Position numbers and translations under genes: made by a program. The notes under the pieces are model-generated. The model did not search any database. It was not told the DNA's origin and was given only the letters and a program-made list of their open reading frames with translations. From Ampullaceana balthica (taxonomy: Eukaryota; Mollusca; Gastropoda; Lymnaeidae): DNA of 64,000 bases. The stretch lies in contig CALYLW010000690.1 of assembly GCA_944989445.1 (NCBI GenBank), positions 208,501 to 272,500 on the forward strand, read 5' to 3'. Positions 36,370 to 48,832 of the stretch are shown here, one piece after another; positions within the stretch are counted from its first letter, which is position 1; every line of letters starts with the position of its first letter.

Positions 36370-37040
36370 AGCCTCAAGAATGTACAAAATACTGCAGCAA
36401 CGACTTTATTTTGGATGAATATATCTCCCCCACCACCCCCAACACTACAGTTCTGAAAGTTCTCCACTGTCTCAAGGTGAATGAGCGCATAGACCACACA
36501 ATCCTGTCACTGACATACAGCCATGTGGACCACACAATCCTGTCACTGACATACAGCCATGTGGACCACACAATCCTGTCACTGACATACAGCCATGTGG
36601 ACCACACAATCCTGTCACTGACATACAGCCATGTGGACCACACAATCCTGTCACTGACATACAGCCATGTGGACCACACAATCCTGTCACTGACATACAG
36701 CCATGTGGACCACACAATCCTGTCACTGACATACAGCCATGTGGACCACACAATCCTGTCACTGACATACAGCCATGTGGACCACACAATCCTGTCACTG
36801 ACATACAGCCATGTGGACCACACAATCCTGTCACTGACATACAGCCATGTGGACCACACAATCCTGTCACTGACATACAGCCATGTGGACCACACAATCC
36901 TGTCACTGACATACAGCCATGTGGACCACACAATCCTGTCACTGACATACAGCCATGTGGACCACACAATCCTGTCACTGACATACAGCCATGTGGACCA
37001 CACAATCACTATATTTTCAAAGACCACGAACGATCTATTT
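36370..37040 (+). pseudogene. LINE reverse-transcriptase tail interrupted by a 36-bp minisatellite
   Basis: LHCLKVNERIDHTILSLTY (36465-36520) matches the common LHWLPVxxRIxYKILLLTY motif at the end of reverse transcriptase in CR1/Jockey-type LINEs. Immediately afterwards the 12-residue segment DHTILSLTYSHV repeats about 14 times. The sequence before it (36360-36410) reads like the usual preceding QNAAARL region with decay. No full element is present. Confidence 0.65.
36492..37007. repeat. 36-bp minisatellite, about 14 copies
   Basis: Unit GACCACACAATCCTGTCACT followed by GACATACAGCCATGTG, copies almost identical. The long ORFs on both strands here are products of the 12-codon period. Confidence 0.97.
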
Positions 37041-37769
37041 TAGTTCCTTGTACATGATCATGTATGTGCACGCACCGTGTGTTACGCACCATGTGTTGTA
37101 CATGTCCATGTATGTGCACGCACCGTGTGTTGTGAAATACTTTTAAACTGATCTTTTTACTACTGTATATTTAAACATTTGAGAAATTGTATTCATTTTA
37201 AAAAAAAATCAATTAGTGTATTCTCCGGTTTTATCCGGGAGGCTGTGATATATGACATCTAAGATATCGACAACTCTGCTGTCGAGTCTGGATAAAATCA
37301 TGCTAACATTTCAAAAAATTGATTGACTCCTACATAAACTCCGACTTACGACCCCGACTCTTTATTTTCCCCTATTGAAACTTAAATATGATTTTGTTTT
37401 TAACGCATGGGAACCAATAACGTTGCGTCTCTTCATTTCTTTACCGCCAGAAACACAAGATTCCCAAGTCGTCTGTTGAGAGTAAGAATATCCCAAGTCA
37501 CGTAACATAGTTTTGAGACATTGAGGTTTTTCCATTTGTGACGAAATTTTGTGGGTTTTTTTCTTCTTTAAACAACTCGTTTAAAACAAAGCTAACATCT
37601 CGAATGGTGATTTTCATTTTGGACCAAGTGGCGTACATCCCATTCGATCCAAGCTGGATAGAGAATATCATAACCCAATTTCGGAAATTGTTTCCCTTTG
37701 TACAAGAATTTTCTCGCTCTCAATATGCGAAGGGGTAAAGATGAAAATGGGGAATTCCCCGTGCACCTA

Positions 37770-38160
37770 ATAGAAAAAAAAACGAGGTGTACGTCTGTTC
37801 ACTCACCCACACGTGTGTTAGACTCGCCATTTCTGTGAGAGGTGATGGCGCCTGGAGGTGGGGGTGGTGAAGAGGGGGGGGGGTTTAGGGGTGCACCGTA
37901 AAGACTCACGCTCCACCCATCCTCCACCGCCCCTCCACCCCGCCCCTGACTCCTGCACGGCACCGAGTGAACATTGGAATGGGGGCGAGAGCGCGATGCT
38001 GCTGTTAGAGCCAAAATCACTGCAGGCACCGATGTCGGATGACTCTGTAATCAGGCACCGCTTATCGGGGTTTAGCGCTGTTTACAAAAAGTTTGTCCCT
38101 GCCCGCCGATGTGTGGGAGAACAAGACACTGCCAGGCATTTTGTGGACGCTGTTGAGTAA
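37770..38160 (+). promoter_or_regulatory. GC/CpG-rich block, possible promoter or first exon
   Basis: Distinctly GC-rich against AT-rich surroundings, with several CpGs and G/C runs. It ends in GTTGA|gtaagg at about 38157, a plausible donor. It lies 1.6 kb upstream of the first supported exon of the plus-strand gene. No conserved coding frame is recognised. Confidence 0.3.
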
Positions 38161-39139
38161 GGTGGTTTTTCAAAAAAAAAGTGGTTTAGTTGGAGATTCG
38201 TAAATTTTATTTGTTGGGCAAAGTGCAGTTACAGTGTTTAGGTATTTCGTTTTGTTTCTTTTTCAACGAAGATTTGGATAACAAGTTCAAGGACGTTTTG
38301 AAAAAAAATGGCGATTGAGATAATATTTAAATTAGAGCCCCGAGGTCAAACTATAATGACCATTCGTTGTGCTGCATTATATAATTTATTCGACAGTTTA
38401 GTTATGTCAAAGATCTTGAATTGCGATAGGTCAATACCCCCACCCAATCCCCCTTCTCACACATACACACGGGCTTTAAAGAGCGATGGTCTTATTCTTC
38501 AACATTTCAACTTGTTAAAATTACTAGTAGGAAAATAGACTTCAAATGGTTTAAACTATAAACTACTATTGCATACACTACAGATGCCATTGACACAAAG
38601 AAATTGTTGTTTCTTTGGCGTAAAATAACAACATTGGCCGACTAATAAGTTCTAGTGTGTAATAAATCGCTTATATTTTTATTTATTTTTATAAGGAAAC
38701 TTTAATGACGAAGACCTTCAGTAAACATTACTAGATTGTAACACGCATTCGTAAACTCGGTTTATCGTTTTTCCGAGAAATGATTTCTTTTCCTCTTCGC
38801 GCGCCATATCTTAAGTTATGGAGAATCGTAAGTAGCTTACATCGTTGCTATGTACTGTACGTGACACATTAAAACATTATTTATTTATAATTTATTAAAG
38901 CGAGTATCAACATCACCGTAACACTAATTTATGTCATGAAAACATTGCGCAGTCCGGAATTCAATTATGTTTTATTCATTTTATTCAAATTACTTATCCT
39001 TATCAAGCTTTTTAAAAGTATGTTTATATGTTCAGTAACCTTTAGCTGTAGGTTTATAGAGTAAAGATACTCTCAAAGTCCATTTTAAAAGTCATTAAAA
39101 AAATAATAGCTAATTATTGTAAAGACTTATTGATGTTAT

Positions 39140-39215
39140 AATTTTTAGTTTAGTCCGTTGAGGAAGGCTCTTTGCCGAAACGTTCGCTGTTGTGTTACGT
39201 CCTGTCAGGCCTACT
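39140..39215 (+). repeat. GAGGAAGGCTCTTTGCCGAAACG repeat fragment
   Basis: Contains GAGGAAGGCTCTTTGCCGAA followed by ACG, a short stem-loop (GGC..GCC) followed by GAAAC. I recall similar motifs as common dispersed fragments of retroelements in invertebrates. No larger element is visible. Confidence 0.4.
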
Positions 39216-39754
39216 ACTACCCTGTTTTTATATTATATATTTACCTAATTTATAGTTTACATTGTTTAATGTAATCGCTTATCTCCGAACACGTGGATTT
39301 TGTACTCCCTTCAAAATTATTATTTTTTAAATTCTTTTAAAACTTATAATACTTAAATTCAACAACGCAGACGGACTTGTATAATTTATTTAATTTATAT
39401 CGTTAGACGAGAACAATCTTTAAAAAAAAACAACTTTAAAAGATTTCAATTTTTTAATATTTCTTTTTTAAAGTTTGAAAATGGTTCAGAAACTCTTCCT
39501 TGTTCGGACGGTGTGTAGGACACTGGTTACCATGGTTACCATGTACCAACAGCGTCTGCAATAAGCCAACACTTGAGGTCGCCAGCCATACCATTTGTTT
39601 ACCAGTGACCTTTTCTGATTTTATTCCTCGCTTGAATTATTACCGTCATCCCTGGAATTATCATCGTCATCCCAAACGTGTTCCTGACAACGGTCACTAA
39701 CTCTTTGAGGATCCGACCATCAAAGCGAGATAACTTCTGGGACCTTGCGCTACG

Positions 39755-40054
39755 ATGTACGAGCAGGAGTTGGACGCCTCGGCCCCTTACGACAACGTCG
39801 AGTTTCCCGTCCGGAAGCCGGGCACCGGCACCTGGCCCGGTCCGGCAGCGACAGGAAGTTCAACCGGGTCAGCCGGGGTCAAGCTGTACGGCCACCAGAC
39901 GACCGGCCGAGCTGGCGTGGGTTCGAAACTCGCGCCCGTTGTTGAGGTGGAAGGGTCTGACGACAGCGGGACCAGGCTGCAAGTGATGAGTTTCGGAAGC
40001 ACGGGACAGACCCCGTCGGTGTCCTACTCTCAGCAGAGCAGCAATCAGGGAAAG
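39755..40054 (+). CDS. Unrecognised protein, first coding exon
   Basis: ATG at 39755 opens 100 codons to a good donor, GGAAAG|gttagt, phase 0. The product starts MYEQELDASAPYDNVEFP and is rich in Gly, Ser and Thr, with acidic VEVEGSDDSG near residue 68. The exon is clearly more GC-rich than flanking DNA. The frame, composition and phase agreement with exons at 58862 and 60062 support a real gene. I do not recognise the family. Start chosen as the first ATG of the open frame. Confidence 0.7.
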
Positions 40055-41039
40055 GTTAGTAGCACTTACCCCGTGACCTCAGATGGCGTCCCCACACCGT
40101 CACAGGCGGAGGCCAAAGGTCAAATGGGCGTGGTGAGCACCACCGCGTGTACATCAGTGAGTAATTGTTGTGTTTGGTGTTTGCGTGTAGGACGTGTGTG
40201 AGTAGTTTTTTTTTAAATGTTTGCACAAATGCCAGCTGATGGTACCGTGTTGTGAGTGTTGTGGCTCTACGAGTTTAGAGATTTCTCCAGGCGAGAGTTT
40301 TGTGTTTTCACTTAACATGCTGTGAAGTTGAAGAATGTCATTGCGATTTAAGCTTTTCAGAGCATGCGAGAAACATTCCGCTCTTGTTGCTAGTGTAGGT
40401 AGTTTTCTTGGGTAAATTCTCTCCATTTCTGTTTTAAACCAAAAATTGTGATACTTGCCCCTGCCACCTCCTTTGCAAATGTAAACACAGCGTTTGGCTG
40501 GTCTTTTTTTTTAGGTGTTTCGCATGACAATCTATGTGTTAATAAAGTTTGTTCTTCATCACCTCACCATAGCATGCACAGTGTTCTTGTACCTGGATTT
40601 TTTTTTCATGCTAGAGATATAGCCGATTTTTTTTCTGTACCTCTAATTAAAAAAATAAATATTTAAAAAATAATAACAATTTTTAAAAAAAATCTTCGCC
40701 TTGAAAAATAGTGATAGGTTTAAATCTTCATAAGCTAATCACGTGACCACATTCAAATGATCTGAACTGCTCTGCGCGTACTTTTAATTACGTTCACAAA
40801 TCGAAGAGCAAGCCGTTTGAGTTTCATGGAAGGAAACTCTGTTAAAAAATAATTAGTCGTTTTATTTATTTTAATTTCTTTTCCATTAACTTGTAATGTT
40901 ACCGTAGAAATGTAAGAATACAATATTTAAAGGAATAGAAACAAAGGGAAGTGAGTGATTCTCAATTTCAAGATTTTACCCGGACAAAGAGAAACGAAAC
41001 GCCGAGTTTTTTTAATATTTTTTTTAAAATATTTTTTTT

Positions 41040-41255
41040 AATTTTTATGTTGGTAAAAAAAAAGTATAATTTATGTTGGTAAAAAAAAGTATAATTTATG
41101 TTGGTAAAAAAAAAGTATAATTTATGTTGGTAAAAAAAAAGTATAATTTATGTTGGTAAAAAAAGTATAATTTATGTTGGTAAAAAAAGTATAATTTATG
41201 TTGGTAAAAAAAAGTATAATTTATGTTGGTAAAAAAAAGTATAATTTATGTTGCG
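41040..41255. repeat. 25-bp A-run minisatellite, about nine copies
   Basis: Unit TTTATGTTGGTAAAAAAAAG TATAA, with A-run length varying from six to nine. Confidence 0.93.
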
Positions 41256-41927
41256 TCCGCTTCTTTCACTAAAACAAATGTTTCAGACATCCTAATACAT
41301 CATTCCGTTGGGGGTGTGGGCCCCTCGGGTTTGGAAGCCCTGTTCCTTAGGGAATGTGCCAGAAAGGCTAATGTTTACATTTTGAGCCTTGGTTTACCTA
41401 GGGCCCAATCCCGTGCCAGACCTGCACACACCCGACACGTCTGCTCGCGTGTTTGTCATTCATGATAGGGCCGGTCACTCTGACCAACTTCTGTATCTGA
41501 CTTACTCACCCTTTGCTCCACCCACGTGCAGACTACACGCCCACAGAGACGCACGCACGCACACACACAAACTTACATACACAAACAAAACAATGTTTAG
41601 CACGTTCAGACAAGATGTGTTAAGACCTCAACGAAGCTATGATCTATGACTCTCTTGTATCTGATCTACAGTCTGATATACATGTATTTAATTGTCTGAT
41701 ATACATGTATTTAATTGTCTGATATACATGTATGTAATTGTATTCCGCCCCCACCTCACATGTTTTAATCCCGTCTTTCTCCCCCCCCCCACCCCCTCCT
41801 TTGTTGACAACTCGGATTTTGAAATTAACTTTCGATTACGCTTTACAAGTTCTCGTAATCTGAAGGAAGAGGATCCCCTTGAAATAGCCACGGTAACTGT
41901 TCTGTTAATCTCTTTTCTAATTCCCCT

Positions 41928-41929
<2 letters not shown>

Positions 41930-42000
<71 letters not shown>

Positions 42001-42001
42001 A

Positions 42002-42071
<70 letters not shown>
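41930..42071. repeat. CT dinucleotide microsatellite
   Basis: About 140 bp of CT repeats with three or four CACT interruptions. Confidence 0.96.
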
Positions 42072-42075
<4 letters not shown>

Positions 42076-42731
42076 TAACTCCCTACCGATCATCTAGGTT
42101 TCACGTAGAGTTTATGATAAGGATTTCTCATCAAACGATATCTGGGCCAGGAATCCCAGAATTGGGTTGTGCCGGCATGTTTGAGTGGGGGTGGGGGGGG
42201 GGCAAAAAGTTACCCCACCCACACAAACGTGAAGTTCTCACCCATACACACTCACACATGCACACTCATACACACACAGATTCAAACGAATGTTCACCCA
42301 TGCACCACATCAGCTCCTCCTGTGTTGAGTGTGATGAATGCGATTGTGAGATTAAACATGTAGCAAATCTCTTCCAGTATATAGAGGAGAAGACAACTAA
42401 CATAGGATGTGACATTGACAACAACAAAAGATGGCGGTTACAGAAAGAAAAGGGGGGGGGGAGAACAGGGGGATCTGTTTCAAATTATCAAAGACATTAA
42501 TTTTGATGTTAAAACATGTTTCAGCTCTGCAGCCCGGGCCCGGGCGTGTATATAGTTCAGGTGAGGCCAGAAGTGGGCTACAATGTATTTATTTTTTAAA
42601 GTATTTATTAATGAACCGCACACCCCCCCCCCACACCACCTTTTTTTCACGAATTTTATGGGGTGCAAGAAAAGAGGGGTGGCAAAAATATTGTAGCATC
42701 CTTATGTGCAGGATTATGTGTTGGTAAATGG

Positions 42732-44295
42732 TGCTACAGCTTAAAGCTGCCACATTCAAGTTACCTACAGCTTACAGCTGCCACATTCAAGTTACCTACA
42801 GCTTACAGCTGCCACATTCAAGTTACCCGATGCTACAGCTTACAGCTGCCACATTCAAGTTACCCGGTGCTACAGCTTACAGCTGCCACATTCAAGTTAC
42901 CCGGTGCTACAGCTTACAGCTGCCACATTCAAGTTACCCGGTGCTACAGCTTACAGCTGCCACATTCAAGTTACCCGGTGCTACAGCTTACAGCTGCCAC
43001 ATTCAAGTTACCTACAGCTTACAGCTGCTACATTCAAGTTACCCGATGCTACAGCTTACAGCTGCCACATTCAAGTTACCCGATGCTACAGCTTACAGCT
43101 GCTACATTCAAGTTACCCGATGCTACAGCTTAGAGCTGCCACATTCAAGTTACCTACAGCTTACAGCTGCTACATTCAAGTTATCCGATGCTACAGCTTA
43201 CAGCTGCCACATTCAAGTTACCTACAGCTTACAGCTGCCACATTCAAGTTACCCGGTGCTACAGCTTACAGCTGCCACATTCAAGTTACCCGGTGCTACA
43301 GCTTACAGCTGCTACATTCAAGTTACCTACAGCTTACAGCTGCCACATTCAAGTTACCTACAGCTTACAGCTGCCACATTCAAGTTACCCGATGCTACAG
43401 CTTACAGCTGCCACATTCAAGTTACCTACAGCTTACAGCTGCCACATTCAAGTTACCCGGTGCTACAGCTTACAGCTGCCACATTCAAGTTACCCGGTGC
43501 TACAGCTTACAGCTGCCACATTCAAGTTACCCGGTGCTACAGCTTACAGCTGCCACATTCAAGTTACCTGGTGCTACAGCTTACAGCTGCCACATTCAAG
43601 TTACCCGATGCTACAGCTTACAGCTGCCACATTCAAGTTACCCGGTGCTACAGCTTACAGCTGCCACATTCAAGTTACCCGATGCTACAGCTTACAGCTG
43701 CCACATTCAAGTTACCTACAGCTTACAGCTGCTACATTCAAGTTACCCGATGCTACAGCTTACAGCTGCTACATTCAAGTTACCCGATGCTACAGCTTAC
43801 AGCTGCTACATTCAAGTTACCCGGTGCTACAGCTTACAGCTGCTACATTCAAGTTACCCGGTGCTACAGCTTACAGCTGCTACATTCAAGTTACCCGATG
43901 CTACAGCTTACAGCTGCTACATTCAAGTTACCCGGTGCTACAGCTTACAGCTGCTACATTCAAGTTACCCGATGCTACAGCTTACAGCTGCTACATTCAA
44001 GTTACCCGGTGCTACAGCTTACAGCTGCCACATTCAAGTTACCCGATGCTACAGCTTACAGCTGCCACATTCAAGTTACCCGATGCTACAGCTTACAGCT
44101 GCCACATTCAAGTTACCCGATGCTACAGCTTACAGCTGCCACATTCAAGTTACCCGATGCTACAGCTTACAGCTGCCACATTCAAGTTACCCGATGCTAC
44201 AGCTTACAGCTGCCACATTCAAGTTACCCGATGCTACAGCTTACAGCTGCCACATTCAAGTTACCCGATGCTACAGCTTACAGCTGCCACATTCA
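42732..44295. repeat. 31/37-bp minisatellite, about 43 copies
   Basis: Core CTACAGCTTACAGCTGCCAC with ATTCAAGTTAC (31 bp), and a longer form adding CCGATG or CCGGTG (37 bp). G/A and C/T variants alternate in blocks, and the final stretch (44030-44290) is uniform 37-bp units. Three long overlapping ORFs come from the repeat. It lies in an intron of the plus-strand gene. Confidence 0.97.
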
Positions 44296-44445
44296 TGAAC
44301 AAAATGTTACTATTGTTTGTTTACTAAGATGTATTTTACTTGTATTTTAAATGTTTGCAGAAAAGTTGTATGAAACCTAAAACCGATTAATTGTTCAGTG
44401 TGTTTTTTTAATAGAAGTTAGATTAAACTGAGTTTTGTTGGACAT

Positions 44446-44643
44446 GAGTTCTTGACCACGAGTTCTTGACCATGAGTTCTTGACCATGAGCTCTTGACCA
44501 CGAGCTCTTGACCACGAGCTCTTGGCCACGAGCTCTTGGCCACGAGCTCTTGGCCACGAGCTCTTGGCCACGAGCTCTTGGCCACGAGCTCTTGACCACG
44601 AGCTCTTGACCACGAGTTCTTGACCATGAGTTCTTGACCATGA
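44446..44643. repeat. 14-bp minisatellite, about 14 copies
   Basis: Unit TCTTGACCACGAGC with GGCCACGAGC variants in the middle and GACCATGAGT at both edges, giving a roughly mirror-symmetric distribution of variants. Confidence 0.95.
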
Positions 44644-45164
44644 GGGAAACTTGCATACGTCATTACAGGCTCAGCCCACGTGATGATCACATACAAGATG
44701 GTGGAATGAGTCGACTCGACTCAAACATGGACGGCTTAAACAAAATGTGGAGACACACAGAGAGAGAGAAGGGGGGGGGGTGTATATTAGTGTGTGTGTG
44801 TAACACGCCCCTGAAAGTGAGATAAACTTAAGCTATTGGGCTAATACATTCTGAGTGTTGACAAGAGAATGCATAGAGATACAGGCATGTGTACCACTCA
44901 CGAGAAAGAGAGTTTAACATACTTTACTGAGCTATTACACATTTTATATGTTGACATCAACATAGTCACGTCACATGCCCTGTGTTCACAAGTCTGTCAC
45001 TGTTATAAAATAAATAACAAAAAACAGCTGGTGATCACCGTAACCATTTTGAAAACCCTTGCTTCCACTAAACATAGTCGCAGTTGAAACACACCTCCGT
45101 GGAAACTTGATCTTAATATAGGATGAAAACCGATTCGTGATGGAAAACCCGCGCATATTATGTG

Positions 45165-47225
45165 GTAACTCTTGGAGCATTGACTGGAATAGCGTCAGAC
45201 TTGTATAGGTTCTGTGTTCTTGTAGCATTGAATGAATAGCGCCAGACTTTTATAGGTTCTGTGTTCTTGTAGAATTGAATGAATAGTACCAGACTTGTAT
45301 ATATAGTTCTATGTTCTTGTAGCATTGAATGAATAGCACCAGACTTGTAAAGGTTCTGTGTTCTTGTAGCATTGAATGAATAGCACCAGACTTTTATAGG
45401 TTCTGTGTTCTTGTAGCATTGAATGAATAGCACCAGACTTGTATATAGGTTCTGTGTTATTGTAGCATTGAATGAATAGCGCCAGACTTGTATATAGGTT
45501 ATATGTTCTTGTAGCATTGAATGAATAGCACCAGACTTTTATATAGGTTCTATGTTCTTGTAGCATTGAATGAATAGCACCAGACTTGTATATAGGTTCT
45601 GTGTTATTGTAGCATTGAATGAATAGCGCCAGACTTGTATATAGGTTATATGTTCTTGTAGCATTGAATGAATAGCAGCAGACTTGTATAGGTTCTGTTT
45701 TCTTGTAGCATTGAATGAATAGCGCCAGACTTTTATAGGTTCTGTGTTCTTGTATCATTGAATACATAGCACCAGACTTGTATATATGTTCTGTGTTCTT
45801 GTAGCATTGAATGAATAGCGCCAGACTTGTATAGGTTCTGTGTTCTTGTAGCATTGAATGAATAGCGCCAGACTTGTATATGTTCTGTGTTCTTGTAGCA
45901 TTGAATGAATAGCGCCAGACTTTTATAGGTTCTGTGTTCTTGTAGCATTGAATGAATAGCACCAGACTTGTATATAGGTTCTATGTTCTTGTAGCATTGA
46001 ATGAATAACACCAGACTTTTATAGGTTCTGTGTTCTTTGAGCATTGAATGAATAGCACCAGCCTTGTATATAGGTTGTGTGCTCTTGTAGCATTGAATGA
46101 ATAGCACCAGACTTGTATATAGGTTCTGTGTTCTTGTAGCATTGAATGAATAGCACCAGACTTGTATATAGGTACTGTGTTCTTGTAGCATTGAATGAAT
46201 AGCGCCAGACTTTTATATGTTCTGTGTTCTTGTAGCATTGAATGAATAGCGCCAGACTTTTATATGTTCTGTGTTCTTGTAGCATTTAATGAATAGCGCC
46301 AGACTTTTATATGTTCTGTGTTCTTGTAGCATTGAATGAATAGCACCAGACTTTTATAGGTTCTGTGTTCTTGTATCATTGAATACATAGCACCAGACTT
46401 GTATATAGGTTCTGTGTTCTTGTAGCATTGAATGAATAGCGCCAGACTTGTATAGGTTCTGTGTTCTTGTAGCATTGAATGAATAGCGCCAGACTTGTAT
46501 ATGTTCTGTGTTCTTGTAGCATTGAATGAATAGCGCCAGACTTTTATAGGTTCTGTGTTCTTGTAGCATTGAATGAATAGCACCAGACTTGTATATAGGT
46601 TCTATGTTCTTGTAGCATTGAATGAATAACACCAGACTTTTATAGGTTCTGTGTTCTTTGAGCATTGAATGAATAGCACCAGCCTTGTATATAGGTTTTG
46701 TGCTCTTGTAGCATTGAATGAATAGCACCAGACTTGTATATAGGTTCTGTGTTCTTGTAGCATTGAATGAATAGCACCAGACTTGTATATAGGTACTGTG
46801 TTCTTGTAGCATTGAATGAATAGCGCCAGACTTTTATATGTTCTGTGTTCTTGTAGCATTGAATGAATAGCGCCAGACTTTTATATGTTCTGTGTTCTTG
46901 TAGCATTTAATGAATAGCGCCAGACTTGTATATGTTCTGTGTTCTTGTAGCATTGAATGAATAGCACCAGACTTGTATAGGTTCTGTGTTCTTGGAGCAT
47001 TGACTGGAATAGCACCAGACTTTTATAGGTTCTGTGTTCTTGTAGCATTGAATGAATAGCACCAGACTTGTAAAGGTTCTGTGTTCTCGCAGCATTGAAT
47101 GAATAGCGCCAGACTTTTATAGGTTCTATGTTCTTGTAGCATTGAATGAATAGCACCAGACTTGTAGGTTCTATGTTCTTGTAGCATTGAATGAATAGCA
47201 CCAGATTTGTAGGTTCTGTGTTCAC
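45165..47225. repeat. 47-bp minisatellite with 621-bp higher-order duplication
   Basis: Unit GCATTGAATGAATAGCGCCA, GACTTGTATAGGTTCTGTGT, TCTTGTA. About 43 units with TA-step length variants. The block 45733-46285 is repeated nearly exactly at 46354-46906. Confidence 0.95.
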
Positions 47226-47229
47226 AGAC

Positions 47230-48440
47230 CTGTACCCTCACAGTTACACTACTTTGGCCCTGGTGACAGAATCGCTCCAAGCAGAGGAAATAATGTTTTC
47301 ACAGAAGCTGCAAATTACAGGCCTAGATAATCCACACGGGAGGCTACCCCCCTTTAGTGCCTGTTATCAAGGGGTGTAATCAGAAACTGGGCGGACACTA
47401 AGGGAAGGTTAGGGTTAATGGAAACTTGCAATTATAATTTTTAATTTACTGGAGATGAAACGTGTTCTTGCTCTATCGACGAATAACATATTGTCAGTTT
47501 CATTTACCTTATCTTTTGTTTAAAATATTGGAGGCATTACTTTAATCAATTTATTCACACCGTTTAATTATTTTTTTTAAATTGTCATTAATACAGTTCA
47601 TCCATGAATTGATAGGCAGAGTTAAACCATAGTGATTGGTATATTTTGATCCCTCGAATGAAGTTACACTACAGAACTTCCATGTTTCGAGACTAGAATA
47701 AATACATACTAGCGTGTAGTAACAAGTAAAGTATGTGCGAAAAATAAAACTATATAATTTGCAATTGTCACGCAAGTCAGTAGTGTCTGTCAGTCAGTCC
47801 GGACGCTACTAATTTTAGAAAGCAGGGAAAACCAAATTACTGCACCAATGCACCAAAAGGTGTGCAAATTAAAAATGCGCTGTAAAAAAATATTATATGA
47901 CGTCATTGTTTTCGCTCATATTTTAATTTTGGAAAATGGAACATTGTAAAAAGAGAATTGTAAAAAGAGAATTAGATGATGGTTAATTATAAAATCAAAA
48001 AAGGAACGGGGCGCCGTAGGCGCCCTGCAACCCCTATTATAAAATACTTTGTGTACATTTCAGAAAGTTTAATATTTCGTATTTATCAAACAAGGACAAG
48101 TTAGTTGGGCTTTCGAAAAAGGTCGGCGCCGTAGGCGCCCTAAAAAAGTGCATTTTTTAATAAAATAAATAGATTTCAGCTGAAAACTTCCGTCATTTTT
48201 GACGGGTGTACGCTAGTGTGAATATAAATAATAAATGGTTATTACTCGTGAATTTTAAAATAGTAAAACTATCTTTAGACCTTCACGAAACAAAACTATA
48301 TTTAGACCTTCACATAATAAAAAGTATCTTTAGACCTTCACTTAATAAAAAGTATCTTTAGACCTTCGAGTAATAAAACTAGCTTTAGACTTTCGCGCAT
48401 GTCCATAGATTAAGAATTGGTAAATTCCGAGGAATCTAAA
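47230..48440 (+). other. Intronic spacer with GGCGCC hairpins
   Basis: No exon seen. GGCGCCGTAGGCGCC, an inverted GGCGCC pair, occurs at about 48009 and 48124. A roughly 28-bp repeat (ATCTTTAGACCTTCAC) recurs at 48265-48390. Confidence 0.6.
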
Positions 48441-48450
48441 AGCCGTCTAC

Positions 48451-48653
48451 CAGTGGCGCCACTAAGGGGTTGCGTTGGGGGCGGGCCGCCCGGGTGACAC
48501 CATCACAAGGAGTGACACCAAAATTTAAAATTCTGTATTTCCCCGTTATTTGGCACTGGAAGACTCGGGGAAGTTCTATGGGGTAAGTCGTGAGGGGGGG
48601 GGGTGACACCAAGAGCTACCGCCCCGGGTGACACCAACCCAGTGACGCCTCTG
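48451..48653. mobile_element. hAT-type MITE, 203 bp
   Basis: Begins CAGTGGCGCCACTA and ends AGTGACGCCTCTG. It is flanked by a perfect 8-bp duplication CCGTCTAC (48443-48450 and 48654-48661). GTGACACCA recurs internally. Confidence 0.92.
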
Positions 48654-48832
48654 CCGTCTACATTCATTTGAGATGCACGCGTTTATCTCACCGCCGGCTG
48701 CAGTCCATGATATCTTACAATAGGAGAGGCTGCGTATAAACTAAAAGCTACGTCACTTACTTCACTTCACTTTCTTCTTCTATTATAACGAAGGACATCG
48801 ACCAATGTTTTTATTATTCTGCTTCACATGAG

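Larger units (their letters stand above)
40055..42730 (+). other. Intron of the plus-strand gene, proximal part
   Basis: Mostly AT-rich sequence. Holds the 25-bp repeat, short TGATATACATGTATTTAATTG-like repeats at 41670-41735, a CT microsatellite (41935-42070), C-runs and the palindrome CCCGGGCCCGGG near 42536. No additional exon recognised. Confidence 0.5.

Noticed and set aside
36374..37043. Long ORFs on both strands with 12-residue repeats
   Set aside because: Generated by the 36-bp array; only the leading reverse-transcriptase segment has meaning.
37799..38160. ORFs in the GC-rich block as a protein-coding gene
   Set aside because: Low-complexity Pro/Gly translations on both strands without splice or homology support; more likely promoter or untranslated exon.
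39150..39190. Hammerhead ribozyme (GGC loop GCC followed by GAAAC)
   Set aside because: The required CUGAUGA core is not present (CCGTTGAGGA instead) and I see no matching outer stems.
42663..44350. Three overlapping ORFs up to 540 codons
   Set aside because: Products of the 31/37-bp repeat; all frames show the same repeating peptide.
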